Assembly: GCA_965554225.1 (NCBI GenBank)
Contig: CBEVZC010000011.1
Span: 1-42,058, forward strand
Origin: BMS3ABIN04 sp965554225
Lineage (GTDB): Bacteria; Bacteroidota; Ignavibacteria; Ignavibacteriales; Melioribacteraceae
Length of the DNA stretch: 42,058 nt
Direction of reading: 5' to 3'
Positions 34,573 to 42,058 of the stretch are shown in pieces (position 1 is the first letter of the stretch; each line of letters begins with the position of its first letter). A model generated the notes under the pieces. The model ran no database searches. It was not told the origin of the DNA and saw nothing but the letters and a program-made list of their open reading frames with translations. A program made the translations under genes and the position numbers.

Positions 34573-36075
34573 CTAATTTGTTAATTCCTTTGCCAACAGT
34601 TCATTAATTGCTTTGGCGGCTTTTCTGCCTTCGCCCATTGCAAGAATAACGGTAGCTGCTCCGAGCACAATATCACCGCCGGCAAAAACTCTATCCATAG
34701 AAGTTTTCTGATTCTCATCTGCGATAATATTTCCCCATTTATTTGTCTTAATTTGGGGAGTTGTTGAACTAATAAGCGGGTTGCTGCTGTTTCCAATTGC
34801 AACAATAACAGTATCTAAATCAATTACAAATTCACTTCCGGGAATAGCAATCGGTCTTCTTCGTCCCGAGGCATCAGGCTCTCCAAGTTCATATCTCAAA
34901 CATTCAATACCAATTACTCTTGATTTTTCATCACCTAAAATTCTTTTTGCATTTTGAAGAAATAAAAATTCAACTCCTTCTTCTTTTGCATGCTGCACTT
35001 CTTCCGTTCTTGCCGGCATTTCTTTTTCGGTTCTTCTATAAACAACATAAACTTTTTCAGCGCCTAAGCGTAAAGCCATTCTTGCCGAATCCATTGCTAC
35101 ATTTCCGCCACCGAGAACGGCAACAACTTTCGAATTGTAAATTGGCGTATCCGCATGCTTTTTATCGAATGCCCGCATTAAATTTGCTCTTGTTAAGTAC
35201 TCGTTTGCAGAAAATACACCAACGAGATTTTCACCTTCTATTCCCATAAAAATAGGTAAACCAGCGCCTGTCCCTACAAACGCAGCATCATAGCCGTCTT
35301 TTTCCAGAAGGTCTGTTAATTTTCTCGTTTTACCAACCACAAAATTTGTTCTAATTTCAACTCCCATTTTACGCAAAGTATCAATTTCCTCATCAACAAT
35401 TTCATTTGGCAGACGGAATTCGGGAATTCCGTATCGCATTACACCGCCTAATTTATGGAAAGCTTCAAAAATAGTTACATGATGTCCTTCACGTCTAACA
35501 TCGGCAGCAACAACTAAACCGGCAGGTCCGCTGCCAACTATGGCAACTTTTTTACCTGTTTCCGGTTTTACTTCAGGAATTTGGACGTTCCCTTTTTCCC
35601 TTTCAAGGTCGGCTACAAATCTTTCCAGCCGCCCGATAGAGACCGACTTATCAACAGTTTTAAATACTTTACCAACAGAACAGTTTAGCTGGCATTGTGT
35701 TTCCTGCGGACAGACCCTTCCGCAAATTGCCGGAAGTAAGCTGGCTTCTTTAATTACATTTATAGCATCTTGAAAACGACCGTATGCAGTGTGTTCAATA
35801 AATAACGGTACGTTTATATTAACGGGGCAATCCGAGACACAGTTTTGAGTAGGGCATTGAATGCATCGCAAAGCTTCAATCTGGGCTTCTTCCGCAGTAT
35901 ATCCAATTGCTACTTCCTCTAAATTTCTACATCGTACATGCGGATCTTGTGCAGGCATTTCCTGTACTGGGATTCTAATTCTTTCTTTAACTTTTATTTC
36001 ATCTATTTTGGGTATATATTGTTCGTATAATTCATGTGCTTTATTACTAATTTCTTCCGGAGCTAGAAAAGACAT
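34573..36075 (-). CDS. nfnB: NfnB-type large subunit of NADH-dependent ferredoxin:NADP+ oxidoreductase (GltD-like)
   Basis: The 500-residue flavoprotein belongs to the glutamate synthase small-subunit family. The N-terminal 130 residues hold two [4Fe-4S] cysteine sets (ALRCIQCPTQNCVSDCP and CGRVCPQETQCQLNC). An FAD fold follows (VAIVGSGPAGLVVAADVRREG), then an NADPH fold (VAVLGGGNVAMDSARMALR) and the C-terminal VFAGGDIVLGAATVILAMGEG. Paired with the ferredoxin-reductase-like gene two bases upstream, it matches NfnB, the ferredoxin- and NADPH-reacting half of the bifurcating enzyme, and not a true GltD, since no GltB is present. AGGAGG precedes the ATG within the end of nfnA. Confidence 0.88.
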   Translation of the reverse strand: MSFLAPEEISNKAHELYEQYIPKIDEIKVKERIRIPVQEMPAQDPHVRCRNLEEVAIGYTAEEAQIEALRCIQCPTQNCVSDCPVNINVPLFIEHTAYGRFQDAINVIKEASLLPAICGRVCPQETQCQLNCSVGKVFKTVDKSVSIGRLERFVADLEREKGNVQIPEVKPETGKKVAIVGSGPAGLVVAADVRREGHHVTIFEAFHKLGGVMRYGIPEFRLPNEIVDEEIDTLRKMGVEIRTNFVVGKTRKLTDLLEKDGYDAAFVGTGAGLPIFMGIEGENLVGVFSANEYLTRANLMRAFDKKHADTPIYNSKVVAVLGGGNVAMDSARMALRLGAEKVYVVYRRTEKEMPARTEEVQHAKEEGVEFLFLQNAKRILGDEKSRVIGIECLRYELGEPDASGRRRPIAIPGSEFVIDLDTVIVAIGNSSNPLISSTTPQIKTNKWGNIIADENQKTSMDRVFAGGDIVLGAATVILAMGEGRKAAKAINELLAKELTN

Positions 36076-36077
36076 TG

Positions 36078-36947
36078 TTATTCCTCCTTACTTTCATTTT
36101 CTGCAATTTTTGCTTCTGCCATTAAATCTACATAGCATTGATGTTTTTCTTCTTCTATATCTTTAAACTCGCCCAAACGAGCCATCATATTGTCAAAGTC
36201 GACCAAATGACCGTCAAATTCAGGACCGTCAACACAAACAAATTTTACTTGATTCCCAACATTTACTCTGCAGCCGCCGCACATCCCGGTGCCGTCTACC
36301 ATAATTGTATTTAATGAAACTTCTGTATAAATATTATATGGTTTTGTTGTTAATGCACAAAATTTCATCATTATGGGAGGGCCAATAGCAAAAACCATAT
36401 TAGGTTTTGGCTCCATTTCGCAAAGCTCTTTCAATGGTTCGGTAACCAGCGCTTTTCGTCCGTAGCTTCCGTCATCGGTAACAATAATTAATTCGTCGGC
36501 AATTTTTTCCATTTCGTCTTCCATAATAAGAAGCTCTTTATTTCTGGCGCCCATAATTATTATAACTTTATTCCCGGCTGCTTTTAATGCCTGTGCAATT
36601 GGATGCATTGGAGCAACTCCAATTCCTCCGCCAACGCAAACAACGGTACCGAAGTTCCTTATATTTGTAGGGTTGCCTAACGGGCCTACAAGTACCGGAA
36701 TATCATCTCCCACATTCATATGGGATAGTTCGTCGGTTGTTAATCCAACCACTTGAAAAATTATTGTAATTGAACCTTCTTCAGTATCTGCATCTGCAAT
36801 TGTTAATGGAATTCTTTCTCCATAATCTTCATCTACTTGTAAAATGATAAATTGCCCTGCTTTTCTTTCGGTTGCAATTAAAGGAGCTTCAAGCCTCATT
36901 TTATAAACATTATCCGAAAGCTTTTCTTTATAAAGTATTTTACTCAT
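36078..36947 (-). CDS. nfnA: NfnA-type FAD/[2Fe-2S] subunit (ferredoxin-NADP reductase-like)
   Basis: The product is about 289 residues with the ferredoxin reductase layout: FAD-binding barrel with ERIPLTIADADTEEG, NAD-binding half with CVGGGIGVAPMHPI, and a C-terminal [2Fe-2S] site in MCGGCRVNVG plus FVCVDGPEFDG. This is the form shared by NfnA, sulfide dehydrogenase beta and dihydroorotate dehydrogenase electron-transfer subunits. The NfnB-type gene immediately after it supports NfnA, which handles NADH and bifurcates electrons. The ATG at 36947 has AGGG seven bases ahead; an in-frame ATG at 36962 has none. It diverges from pntAA with about 240 bases between them. Confidence 0.88.
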   Translation of the reverse strand: MSKILYKEKLSDNVYKMRLEAPLIATERKAGQFIILQVDEDYGERIPLTIADADTEEGSITIIFQVVGLTTDELSHMNVGDDIPVLVGPLGNPTNIRNFGTVVCVGGGIGVAPMHPIAQALKAAGNKVIIIMGARNKELLIMEDEMEKIADELIIVTDDGSYGRKALVTEPLKELCEMEPKPNMVFAIGPPIMMKFCALTTKPYNIYTEVSLNTIMVDGTGMCGGCRVNVGNQVKFVCVDGPEFDGHLVDFDNMMARLGEFKDIEEEKHQCYVDLMAEAKIAENESKEE

Positions 36948-37200
36948 TTCAATCCCTGTCATTAATAGTCAGAATTTGTTTTTACAACTATATAAGATAT
37001 AAACATCCAAAAATTATCAAAATCTTTTTGAATTTGAAACGATTTTTTTATTTTATCAAGGTTAATTTTTATTCCAATTCTTAATAAAAATTTGCTAACT
37101 TGCTTAAGCTTATAAATATTTGCTTTTACATTCTTCCATTATCGTTAAGTTGTGAAATAATTTAATATGTAAATTTTAACAATCTATTTGGAGAACTATT

Positions 37201-38343
37201 GTGATTATTTCAATTCCCAGAGAAATTACAGAAGGTGAAAATAGAGTGGCAGTTGTGCCGGATACTGCTTCTAAATTAATAAAAAGAGGCTTTGAAGTTC
37301 AAATTGAAAAAGATGCCGGAATTAATGCAGGTTTTGTTGATGATGAATATAAACAAATTGGAGCAAAAATTATTGAAGATACACAAACTTTATTTGCGAA
37401 TGCCGATATAGTTCTAAAAGTTCAAAGACCTAAAACAAATCAAGTTTTACAGAAAAACGAGATTGATTTACTGAAAAAAGATTCTTTGTTAATATCTTTT
37501 ATGTACGCGCTTCATTATCCAGAGGTTGCCAAACAATGTGCCGAGAAAGGAATTAATGTAATTTCTATGGATGCAATTCCCCGAACAACTTTAGCGCAAA
37601 AAATGGATGCGCTAAGCTCGCAGGCAAATCTTGCGGGATACAAGTCTGTTATTATCACTGCAAATAAATTAGGTAAAATATTTCCATTAATGATGACCGC
37701 AGCAGGAACAATTCAACCTGCACGAGTAGTAATTATGGGTGCGGGAGTTGCTGGCTTGCAGGCGCTTGGAACTGCCCGCCGTCTTGGCGCTATTGTGGAA
37801 GTTTCCGATATCCGTCCCCAGGTAAAAGAAGAAGTGCAAAGTTTAGGCGGTAGATTTATTGAAGTAGAAACGGATGAAAATATGCAGGATGAAGGCGGTT
37901 ATGCAAAAGAAGCCTCTGCGGAATTTTTACAAAAACAAAAGGATTTACTTTTTAAACATATAACTAATGCAGATATTGTAATTACAACCGCTCTTATTCC
38001 GGGGAAAAAAGCTCCAATATTAGTAACCGAAGAAATGGTTAAAAACATGAGACCCGGTTCCGTTATACTAGATATGGCTGTTGAGTTCGGTGGTAATTGC
38101 GAGATTAGTGAAAATAGAAAAACCGTTAAAAAGCATGAGGTCACAATTATAGGCGAGCCTAATTTACCAAGTCTTGTTGCGACCAATGCGAGTGAAGTTT
38201 ATTCTAAAAATCTGCTTGCGCTGCTTGATCACATTTCAAAAGAAGGAAAAATTGAACTTGATTTGGAGGATGAGATAGTTAAAGGATCACTCCTTTGTTA
38301 TAACGGAGAGGTGGTTCATGAAAGGACCAAAGCTCTACTTTAA
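37201..38343 (+). CDS. pntAA: NAD(P) transhydrogenase alpha subunit, part 1 (NAD-binding domain I)
   Basis: The 380-residue soluble domain I binds NAD(H) in the proton-translocating transhydrogenase. Features are IPREITEGENRVAVVP at the N-terminus, QVLQKNEIDLLKKDS, MDAIPRTTLAQKMDALSSQA, the Rossmann loop VIMGAGVAGLQALGTARRLGA, and the VRPQVKEEVQSLGG-like segment (SDIRPQVKEEVQSLGG). A separate domain I subunit is the three-gene arrangement known from Rhodospirillum. The start is a GTG with GGAG upstream. The genes for the two other subunits follow directly. Confidence 0.95.
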   Translation: MIISIPREITEGENRVAVVPDTASKLIKRGFEVQIEKDAGINAGFVDDEYKQIGAKIIEDTQTLFANADIVLKVQRPKTNQVLQKNEIDLLKKDSLLISFMYALHYPEVAKQCAEKGINVISMDAIPRTTLAQKMDALSSQANLAGYKSVIITANKLGKIFPLMMTAAGTIQPARVVIMGAGVAGLQALGTARRLGAIVEVSDIRPQVKEEVQSLGGRFIEVETDENMQDEGGYAKEASAEFLQKQKDLLFKHITNADIVITTALIPGKKAPILVTEEMVKNMRPGSVILDMAVEFGGNCEISENRKTVKKHEVTIIGEPNLPSLVATNASEVYSKNLLALLDHISKEGKIELDLEDEIVKGSLLCYNGEVVHERTKALL

Positions 38344-38382
38344 GATAACTTTTAAACATTTAATAAAAATAAGGATTCAAAT

Positions 38383-38664
38383 ATGGACGGAAATCTTTTA
38401 ATGCTGATTTATGTTTTTGTGTTAGCTATTTTTGTTGGATTCGAGCTGATTACAAAAGTACCTCCAACATTACACACGCCGCTTATGTCCGGGTCTAATG
38501 CAATTTCGGGTATTACAATTGTCGGCGCTTTGCTTAGTGCGGGCATGGAAGAGTTTACAATTAGTACAATTTTAGGGGTAATTGCTATAATATTTGCCAC
38601 AATAAATGTTGTCGGTGGTTTTTTAGTTACCGATAGAATGTTAAAAATGTTTAAAAAGAAGTGA
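38383..38664 (+). CDS. pntAB: NAD(P) transhydrogenase alpha subunit, part 2 (membrane)
   Basis: The 93-residue protein has three to four hydrophobic segments and the conserved VFVLAIFVGFELITKVPPTLHTPLM region, of which the KVPPTLHTPLMS core is diagnostic for the short membrane part of PntA. It forms the proton channel with PntB. It lies 39 bases after pntAA and seven before pntB. Confidence 0.95.
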   Translation: MDGNLLMLIYVFVLAIFVGFELITKVPPTLHTPLMSGSNAISGITIVGALLSAGMEEFTISTILGVIAIIFATINVVGGFLVTDRMLKMFKKK

Positions 38665-38671
38665 GTGTATA

Positions 38672-40063
38672 ATGGAAATTGTTTTAAATATTGTTTATTT
38701 GATTTCATCAATATTTTTCATCTTTGGAATAAAAAAATTAAGCTCACCCAAAACTGCAAGGCAAGGTAATTTATACGCTGCAATTGGAATGTTGCTTGCA
38801 ATAATTGCAACATTGCTTGATAAGCAGGTAATTACTTATGAGTATATAATAATAGGACTAATTATTGGAGCGACAATAGGAACCTTGATGGCGGTAAAAG
38901 TACAAATGACCGGAATGCCTCAGATGGTTGGATTGTTAAACGGTTTCGGCGGAGGAGCTTCGGCGCTTGTTGCAACTTCCGAGTTTTACAAAGTTTTTAA
39001 TAATCCGGCGCTTTCATTTGAACTTTCTGTTATTATTTCTATTGTGCTCAGTGTTCTTATTGGCGGTGTTACGTTTACAGGTTCTTTAATTGCGTTTGGG
39101 AAACTGCAAGGCTTGGTAACGGGCAAAGTTGTAAAATATGCAGGACAAAATGCTATTAATGTTATACTGTTACTGCTGGTTGTTGTTGGGGGAGTTTTAG
39201 TTGTCATAGATCCGTCGAAGCAAATGATTTTACTCGGTATTCTTTTAATTTCTTTGATTTTAGGAGTGCTGCTCGTTCTTCCCATTGGCGGGGCGGATAT
39301 GCCTGTTGCCATTTCATTATTAAACTCCTATTCCGGTCTGGCTGCTTCGATGACGGGTTTTGTACTGCAGAATAATATGTTAATTATTGCCGGTGCACTT
39401 GTTGGCGCTTCGGGAATAATTCTAACTTTGATTATGACGAAAGCAATGAACAGGTCCTTAATGAATGTATTGCTCGGCGGATGGGATTCTGCAGGATCGG
39501 CTTCTGGAGGCGGTAGTACGGAAATTAAGGGTGATGTTAAATCTGTTGATGCCGAGGAAGCTGCAATGATTTTTGACGCTGCACAAAGTGTGATTATTGT
39601 TCCCGGATACGGAATGGCTGTGGCACAAGCTCAACATGCAGTGCGGGATTTAATGAATATACTTGAAACTAAAGGAATTAATGTGCGTTTTGCAATTCAC
39701 CCGGTCGCGGGAAGAATGCCCGGACACATGAACGTTTTGCTTGCCGAAGCTCAAGTTGAATATGATAAACTTTACGCTCTGGAAGATATTAACGATGATT
39801 TTAGCAATACGGATGTTGTTCTTGTTGTGGGCGCAAACGATGTTGTAAATCCTGCCGCTCGAAGCGACAAGAATAGTCCGATATACGGAATGCCCATTCT
39901 AAACGTTGATTATGCTAAAACGGTAATAGTAAACAAGCGGTCACTTAACGTTGGTTATGCGGGAATTAGCAACGAACTATTTTTTAAGCCGAATACACTG
40001 ATGTATTTTGGAGATGCAAAGGAAGCAATAAGTAAATTAGTAAACGAAATAAAAGAATTGTAA
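38672..40063 (+). CDS. pntB: NAD(P) transhydrogenase beta subunit
   Basis: The 463-residue protein combines about nine transmembrane helices with a C-terminal NADP(H)-binding domain III. Recognisable parts are LLNGFGGGASALVA, PIGGADMPVAISLLNSYSGL (membrane part), and in domain III VPGYGMAVAQAQHAV, HPVAGRMPGHMNVLLAEA and VGANDVVNPAA. With PntAA and PntAB it uses the proton gradient to drive hydride transfer from NADH to NADP+. It ends the operon; a terminator follows. Confidence 0.96.
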   Translation: MEIVLNIVYLISSIFFIFGIKKLSSPKTARQGNLYAAIGMLLAIIATLLDKQVITYEYIIIGLIIGATIGTLMAVKVQMTGMPQMVGLLNGFGGGASALVATSEFYKVFNNPALSFELSVIISIVLSVLIGGVTFTGSLIAFGKLQGLVTGKVVKYAGQNAINVILLLLVVVGGVLVVIDPSKQMILLGILLISLILGVLLVLPIGGADMPVAISLLNSYSGLAASMTGFVLQNNMLIIAGALVGASGIILTLIMTKAMNRSLMNVLLGGWDSAGSASGGGSTEIKGDVKSVDAEEAAMIFDAAQSVIIVPGYGMAVAQAQHAVRDLMNILETKGINVRFAIHPVAGRMPGHMNVLLAEAQVEYDKLYALEDINDDFSNTDVVLVVGANDVVNPAARSDKNSPIYGMPILNVDYAKTVIVNKRSLNVGYAGISNELFFKPNTLMYFGDAKEAISKLVNEIKEL

Positions 40064-40089
40064 ATTCCGGAGCGGGAAAGGTATTTAAT

Positions 40090-40121
40090 AAAGGGAACGG
40101 TATAAAATTGTTCCCTTTTTA
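40090..40121 (+). terminator. intrinsic terminator after pntB
   Basis: A 9-bp stem (AAAGGGAAC / GTTCCCTTT) with an 11-base loop is followed by TTATTTT, 26 bases after the pntB stop and converging with the helicase gene. Confidence 0.85.
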
Positions 40122-40196
40122 TTTTCTGAAAATTGAAAAAATGATTTATGATGTTTGTTAAATCGGTCTTCCAAAGAACTTTTGCACAAATTATTT

Positions 40197-41909
40197 TTAT
40201 CTTCGTCTTCTTTTGCGCGGTTTGTCAAAATCGTTTCTTTTACCGCGTCTTTTTTTAGTAAAGGGTTTTCTTCCGGCTCTTTTGCTTTTATTCTCATCCT
40301 TCCGGGCTGTGGCAATTTCTAAAACAATTTTACGATTGTTCAGTTCCTTATTCTTAAAGCCTTTCAGAATTTTATCGGTATAAACTGAATCGGTTTCAAA
40401 GAAAGAGAAATTCTGCATAATATCAATTGCGCCTATGTCAATATCTTTTATTCCGGAAAAATCTTTAATCATTCCTATTACGGTTGTGGGTTTAAGATTA
40501 TCCGTCTTGCCCAGATTTAAGAAAAAGCGGGTGAAACCTTCCGGCGAACTTCTACGCTTTTTTGATTTTCTACTGTCTTCAGGTTTATTTAAGTCCGGAC
40601 TGTTTTTATAATAATCTAAAAACCTATTAAACTCAACGGAAACAAACTTCTTAATCAGCTCTTCTCTGTCCAGCCATTCAAGCTTCTGCATTATTTGAGG
40701 CAGGAAGGAGTCAATCTGAGTATTGTTAACTTCTACTTTTTCCATTCTATCAATAAGGTGGAAAAGCTGCCGCTCGCAGACTTCTTTACCCAAGGGAACG
40801 TTTTTAACAACAAATTTTTTGCCTAATTGCTGTTCGATTAATCTTAGCTTATTCTTTTCGCGTAAATTAGCTATTGCAATAGAAGTTCCAAACTTTCCGG
40901 CTCGTCCGGTTCTTCCGCTTCTATGAGTATAGAGTTCAAGTTCATCGGGTAAATTATAATTTATAATATGCGTCAAATCATTTACATCTAATCCGCGTGC
41001 AGCAACATCCGTGGCAACAAGAAGTTTTATATGTTTAATTCTAAACTTATTCATTACCGCGTCACGCTGCGCTTGAGATAAATCTCCGTGAAGTGAATCT
41101 GCGTTATACCCGTCTTTAATTAATTTTTCAGCAACTTCCTGAGTTTCTCTTCGAGTTCTGCAAAAAACTATTCCGTAAATATCCGGTTGAAAATCTACAA
41201 TACGTTTCAATGCCAAATACCTGTCGCGTGCTTGTACAAAATAACATTCGTGTGCTACATTCTGCGCTCCAACATTTTTTTTGCCGGCAGTAATTTCAGT
41301 GGGGTTTTTCATAAATCGCTTAGTCATAGCCGCAACTTCTTTCGGCATTGTAGCGGAAAATAAAAGTGTATTACGATTTTTTGGTGTCTGATCTATTATT
41401 GCATCCAATTCATCACGGAATCCCATATTTAACATTTCATCCGCTTCGTCCAAAACAACAGTGGAAATATCGGAAAGATTTATTTTTTTTCTTTTAATTA
41501 AATCAACAAGTCTGCCGGGAGTTGCAGAAACTATTTGAGCGCCTCTCTTTATTTCTTTAATTTGTTTTTCAATACTCGAGCCTCCGAAAACAGCTGTGAT
41601 TTTTATTTCCTTTTTGTATGTTGAATAACCTCTCAGATCATCCGCAATTTGCAGGCAAAGTTCTCTGGTAGGACTTAGTATTAAATGCTGGACTTTCTTT
41701 GATGATGAATTGGTTTTCTGCAGAAGCGGTATTCCATAAGCGGCAGTTTTTCCTGTTCCGGTTTGAGCTAATGCAATAATATCTTTGCTGTCCTTTTCCA
41801 ATAAAATTGGAATTGTTTTTTCTTGAATCGGTGTGGGAGTTTCAAAACCTAAATCCGCTATAGCTTTTAGTATTTTATTTTCTATTCCCAACTCGTTAAA
41901 ATTTGACAT
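40197..41909 (-). CDS. DEAD-box RNA helicase with DbpA-like RNA-binding domain
   Basis: The 570-residue protein has the Q motif (FETPTPIQEKTIP), Walker A AQTGTGKTAA, PTRELCLQI, DEAD in VLDEADEMLNMGF, SAT in LLFSATMPKE, and the motif VI HRSGRTGRAGK. A DbpA-type RNA-recognition domain follows at roughly 450-530 (RFFLNLGKTDNLKP then GIKDIDIGAIDIM), and a strongly basic tail ends in PRKRRRR. This is the CsdA/DeaD type that unwinds RNA in ribosome assembly and cold adaptation; the exact role is inferred. The ATG is followed by the expected FNELGI segment. Confidence 0.93.
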   Translation of the reverse strand: MSNFNELGIENKILKAIADLGFETPTPIQEKTIPILLEKDSKDIIALAQTGTGKTAAYGIPLLQKTNSSSKKVQHLILSPTRELCLQIADDLRGYSTYKKEIKITAVFGGSSIEKQIKEIKRGAQIVSATPGRLVDLIKRKKINLSDISTVVLDEADEMLNMGFRDELDAIIDQTPKNRNTLLFSATMPKEVAAMTKRFMKNPTEITAGKKNVGAQNVAHECYFVQARDRYLALKRIVDFQPDIYGIVFCRTRRETQEVAEKLIKDGYNADSLHGDLSQAQRDAVMNKFRIKHIKLLVATDVAARGLDVNDLTHIINYNLPDELELYTHRSGRTGRAGKFGTSIAIANLREKNKLRLIEQQLGKKFVVKNVPLGKEVCERQLFHLIDRMEKVEVNNTQIDSFLPQIMQKLEWLDREELIKKFVSVEFNRFLDYYKNSPDLNKPEDSRKSKKRRSSPEGFTRFFLNLGKTDNLKPTTVIGMIKDFSGIKDIDIGAIDIMQNFSFFETDSVYTDKILKGFKNKELNNRKIVLEIATARKDENKSKRAGRKPFTKKRRGKRNDFDKPRKRRRR

Positions 41910-42058
41910 ATTTTCCCTTAAGTATTAATTCTTTTTTTATTAATCAATCTATAAAGCTAACGAAAAATAAGATGTATTCTTAGTATTACTTTTGGGGACG
42001 TGTTACGCAGATTCAACCCCCAAGTGCGACAAAGTTAAGGAAAATTATTGAAGAATAA

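Noticed and set aside
34573..36075. Glutamate synthase small subunit (GltD) as the function
   Set aside because: No large subunit is nearby, and the ferredoxin-reductase-like partner next to it fits the NfnAB arrangement better.
37201..38343. Alanine dehydrogenase for the gene at 37.2 kb
   Set aside because: The MDALSSQA segment and the adjacent pntAB and pntB genes identify it as transhydrogenase domain I.
41990..42027. TTGGGG / CCCCCAA inverted repeat near the right edge
   Set aside because: Short stem with a long loop and no T tract; the gene it might serve is outside the window.

Overview
The window is a 42 kb, AT-rich, gene-dense chromosomal segment. Several features point to the Bacteroidota/Chlorobiota group, most likely an Ignavibacteria-like lineage. 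These are a beta-propeller protein with a type IX secretion C-terminal sorting domain, a rhomboid with a Bacteroidota-style C-terminal tail, a DUF4296 lipoprotein, a RecQ with an added C-terminal helix-turn-helix domain, and lipoproteins with Bacteroidota-like lipoboxes. The lineage call is inference from protein style only; no rRNA or tRNA gene was seen.

Layout. 0-4.2 kb (minus strand): an ABC-F ATPase cut by the left edge, a secreted propeller protein and a PHP phosphoesterase. 4.3-8.0 kb (plus): gap, pgk, a rhomboid protease and a small lipoprotein, converging on recQ (minus, 7.9-10.5 kb). 10.7-17.3 kb (plus): an ABC exporter pair, 3-hydroxyacyl-CoA dehydrogenase plus acetate kinase, an SDR lacking its catalytic Tyr/Lys, and an FAD-dependent dehydrogenase. 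17.4-19.5 kb (minus): a class D beta-lactamase and an AlaDH/PNT-family enzyme resembling N5-(carboxyethyl)ornithine synthase; the gap between them holds half of an attC-like palindrome. 19.7-25.2 kb (minus): mutS, a DUF1684 lipoprotein, aroF and tyrA, in transcription order. 25.7-26.5 kb: a decayed diheme cytochrome c gene. 26.8-30.5 kb (plus): a 1240-residue GH13 protein.

31.1-34.4 kb (plus) is the accessory part: a Fic AMP-transferase, an attC-like palindrome, an abortive-infection (Abi_C) protein, a small ORF that looks like an Mrr N-terminus joined to the tail of a restriction-modification methylase, a dinD homolog broken by one stop codon, and a second, degraded attC-like palindrome. It reads as a small, partly decayed defence/stress island, possibly assembled from integron-type cassettes. 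No integrase is present in the window.

34.6-40.1 kb holds two different transhydrogenases transcribed away from each other: an electron-bifurcating NfnAB-type pair (minus) and a proton-translocating PntAA-PntAB-PntB set (plus). Together they would link NADH, NADPH, ferredoxin and the proton gradient. A DEAD-box RNA helicase with a DbpA-type RNA-binding domain (minus) closes the window.

Central metabolism (gap, pgk, ackA, 3-hydroxyacyl-CoA dehydrogenase, Nfn, Pnt, GH13) suggests a sugar/polysaccharide-using organism able to ferment or to respire anaerobically; this is inference.
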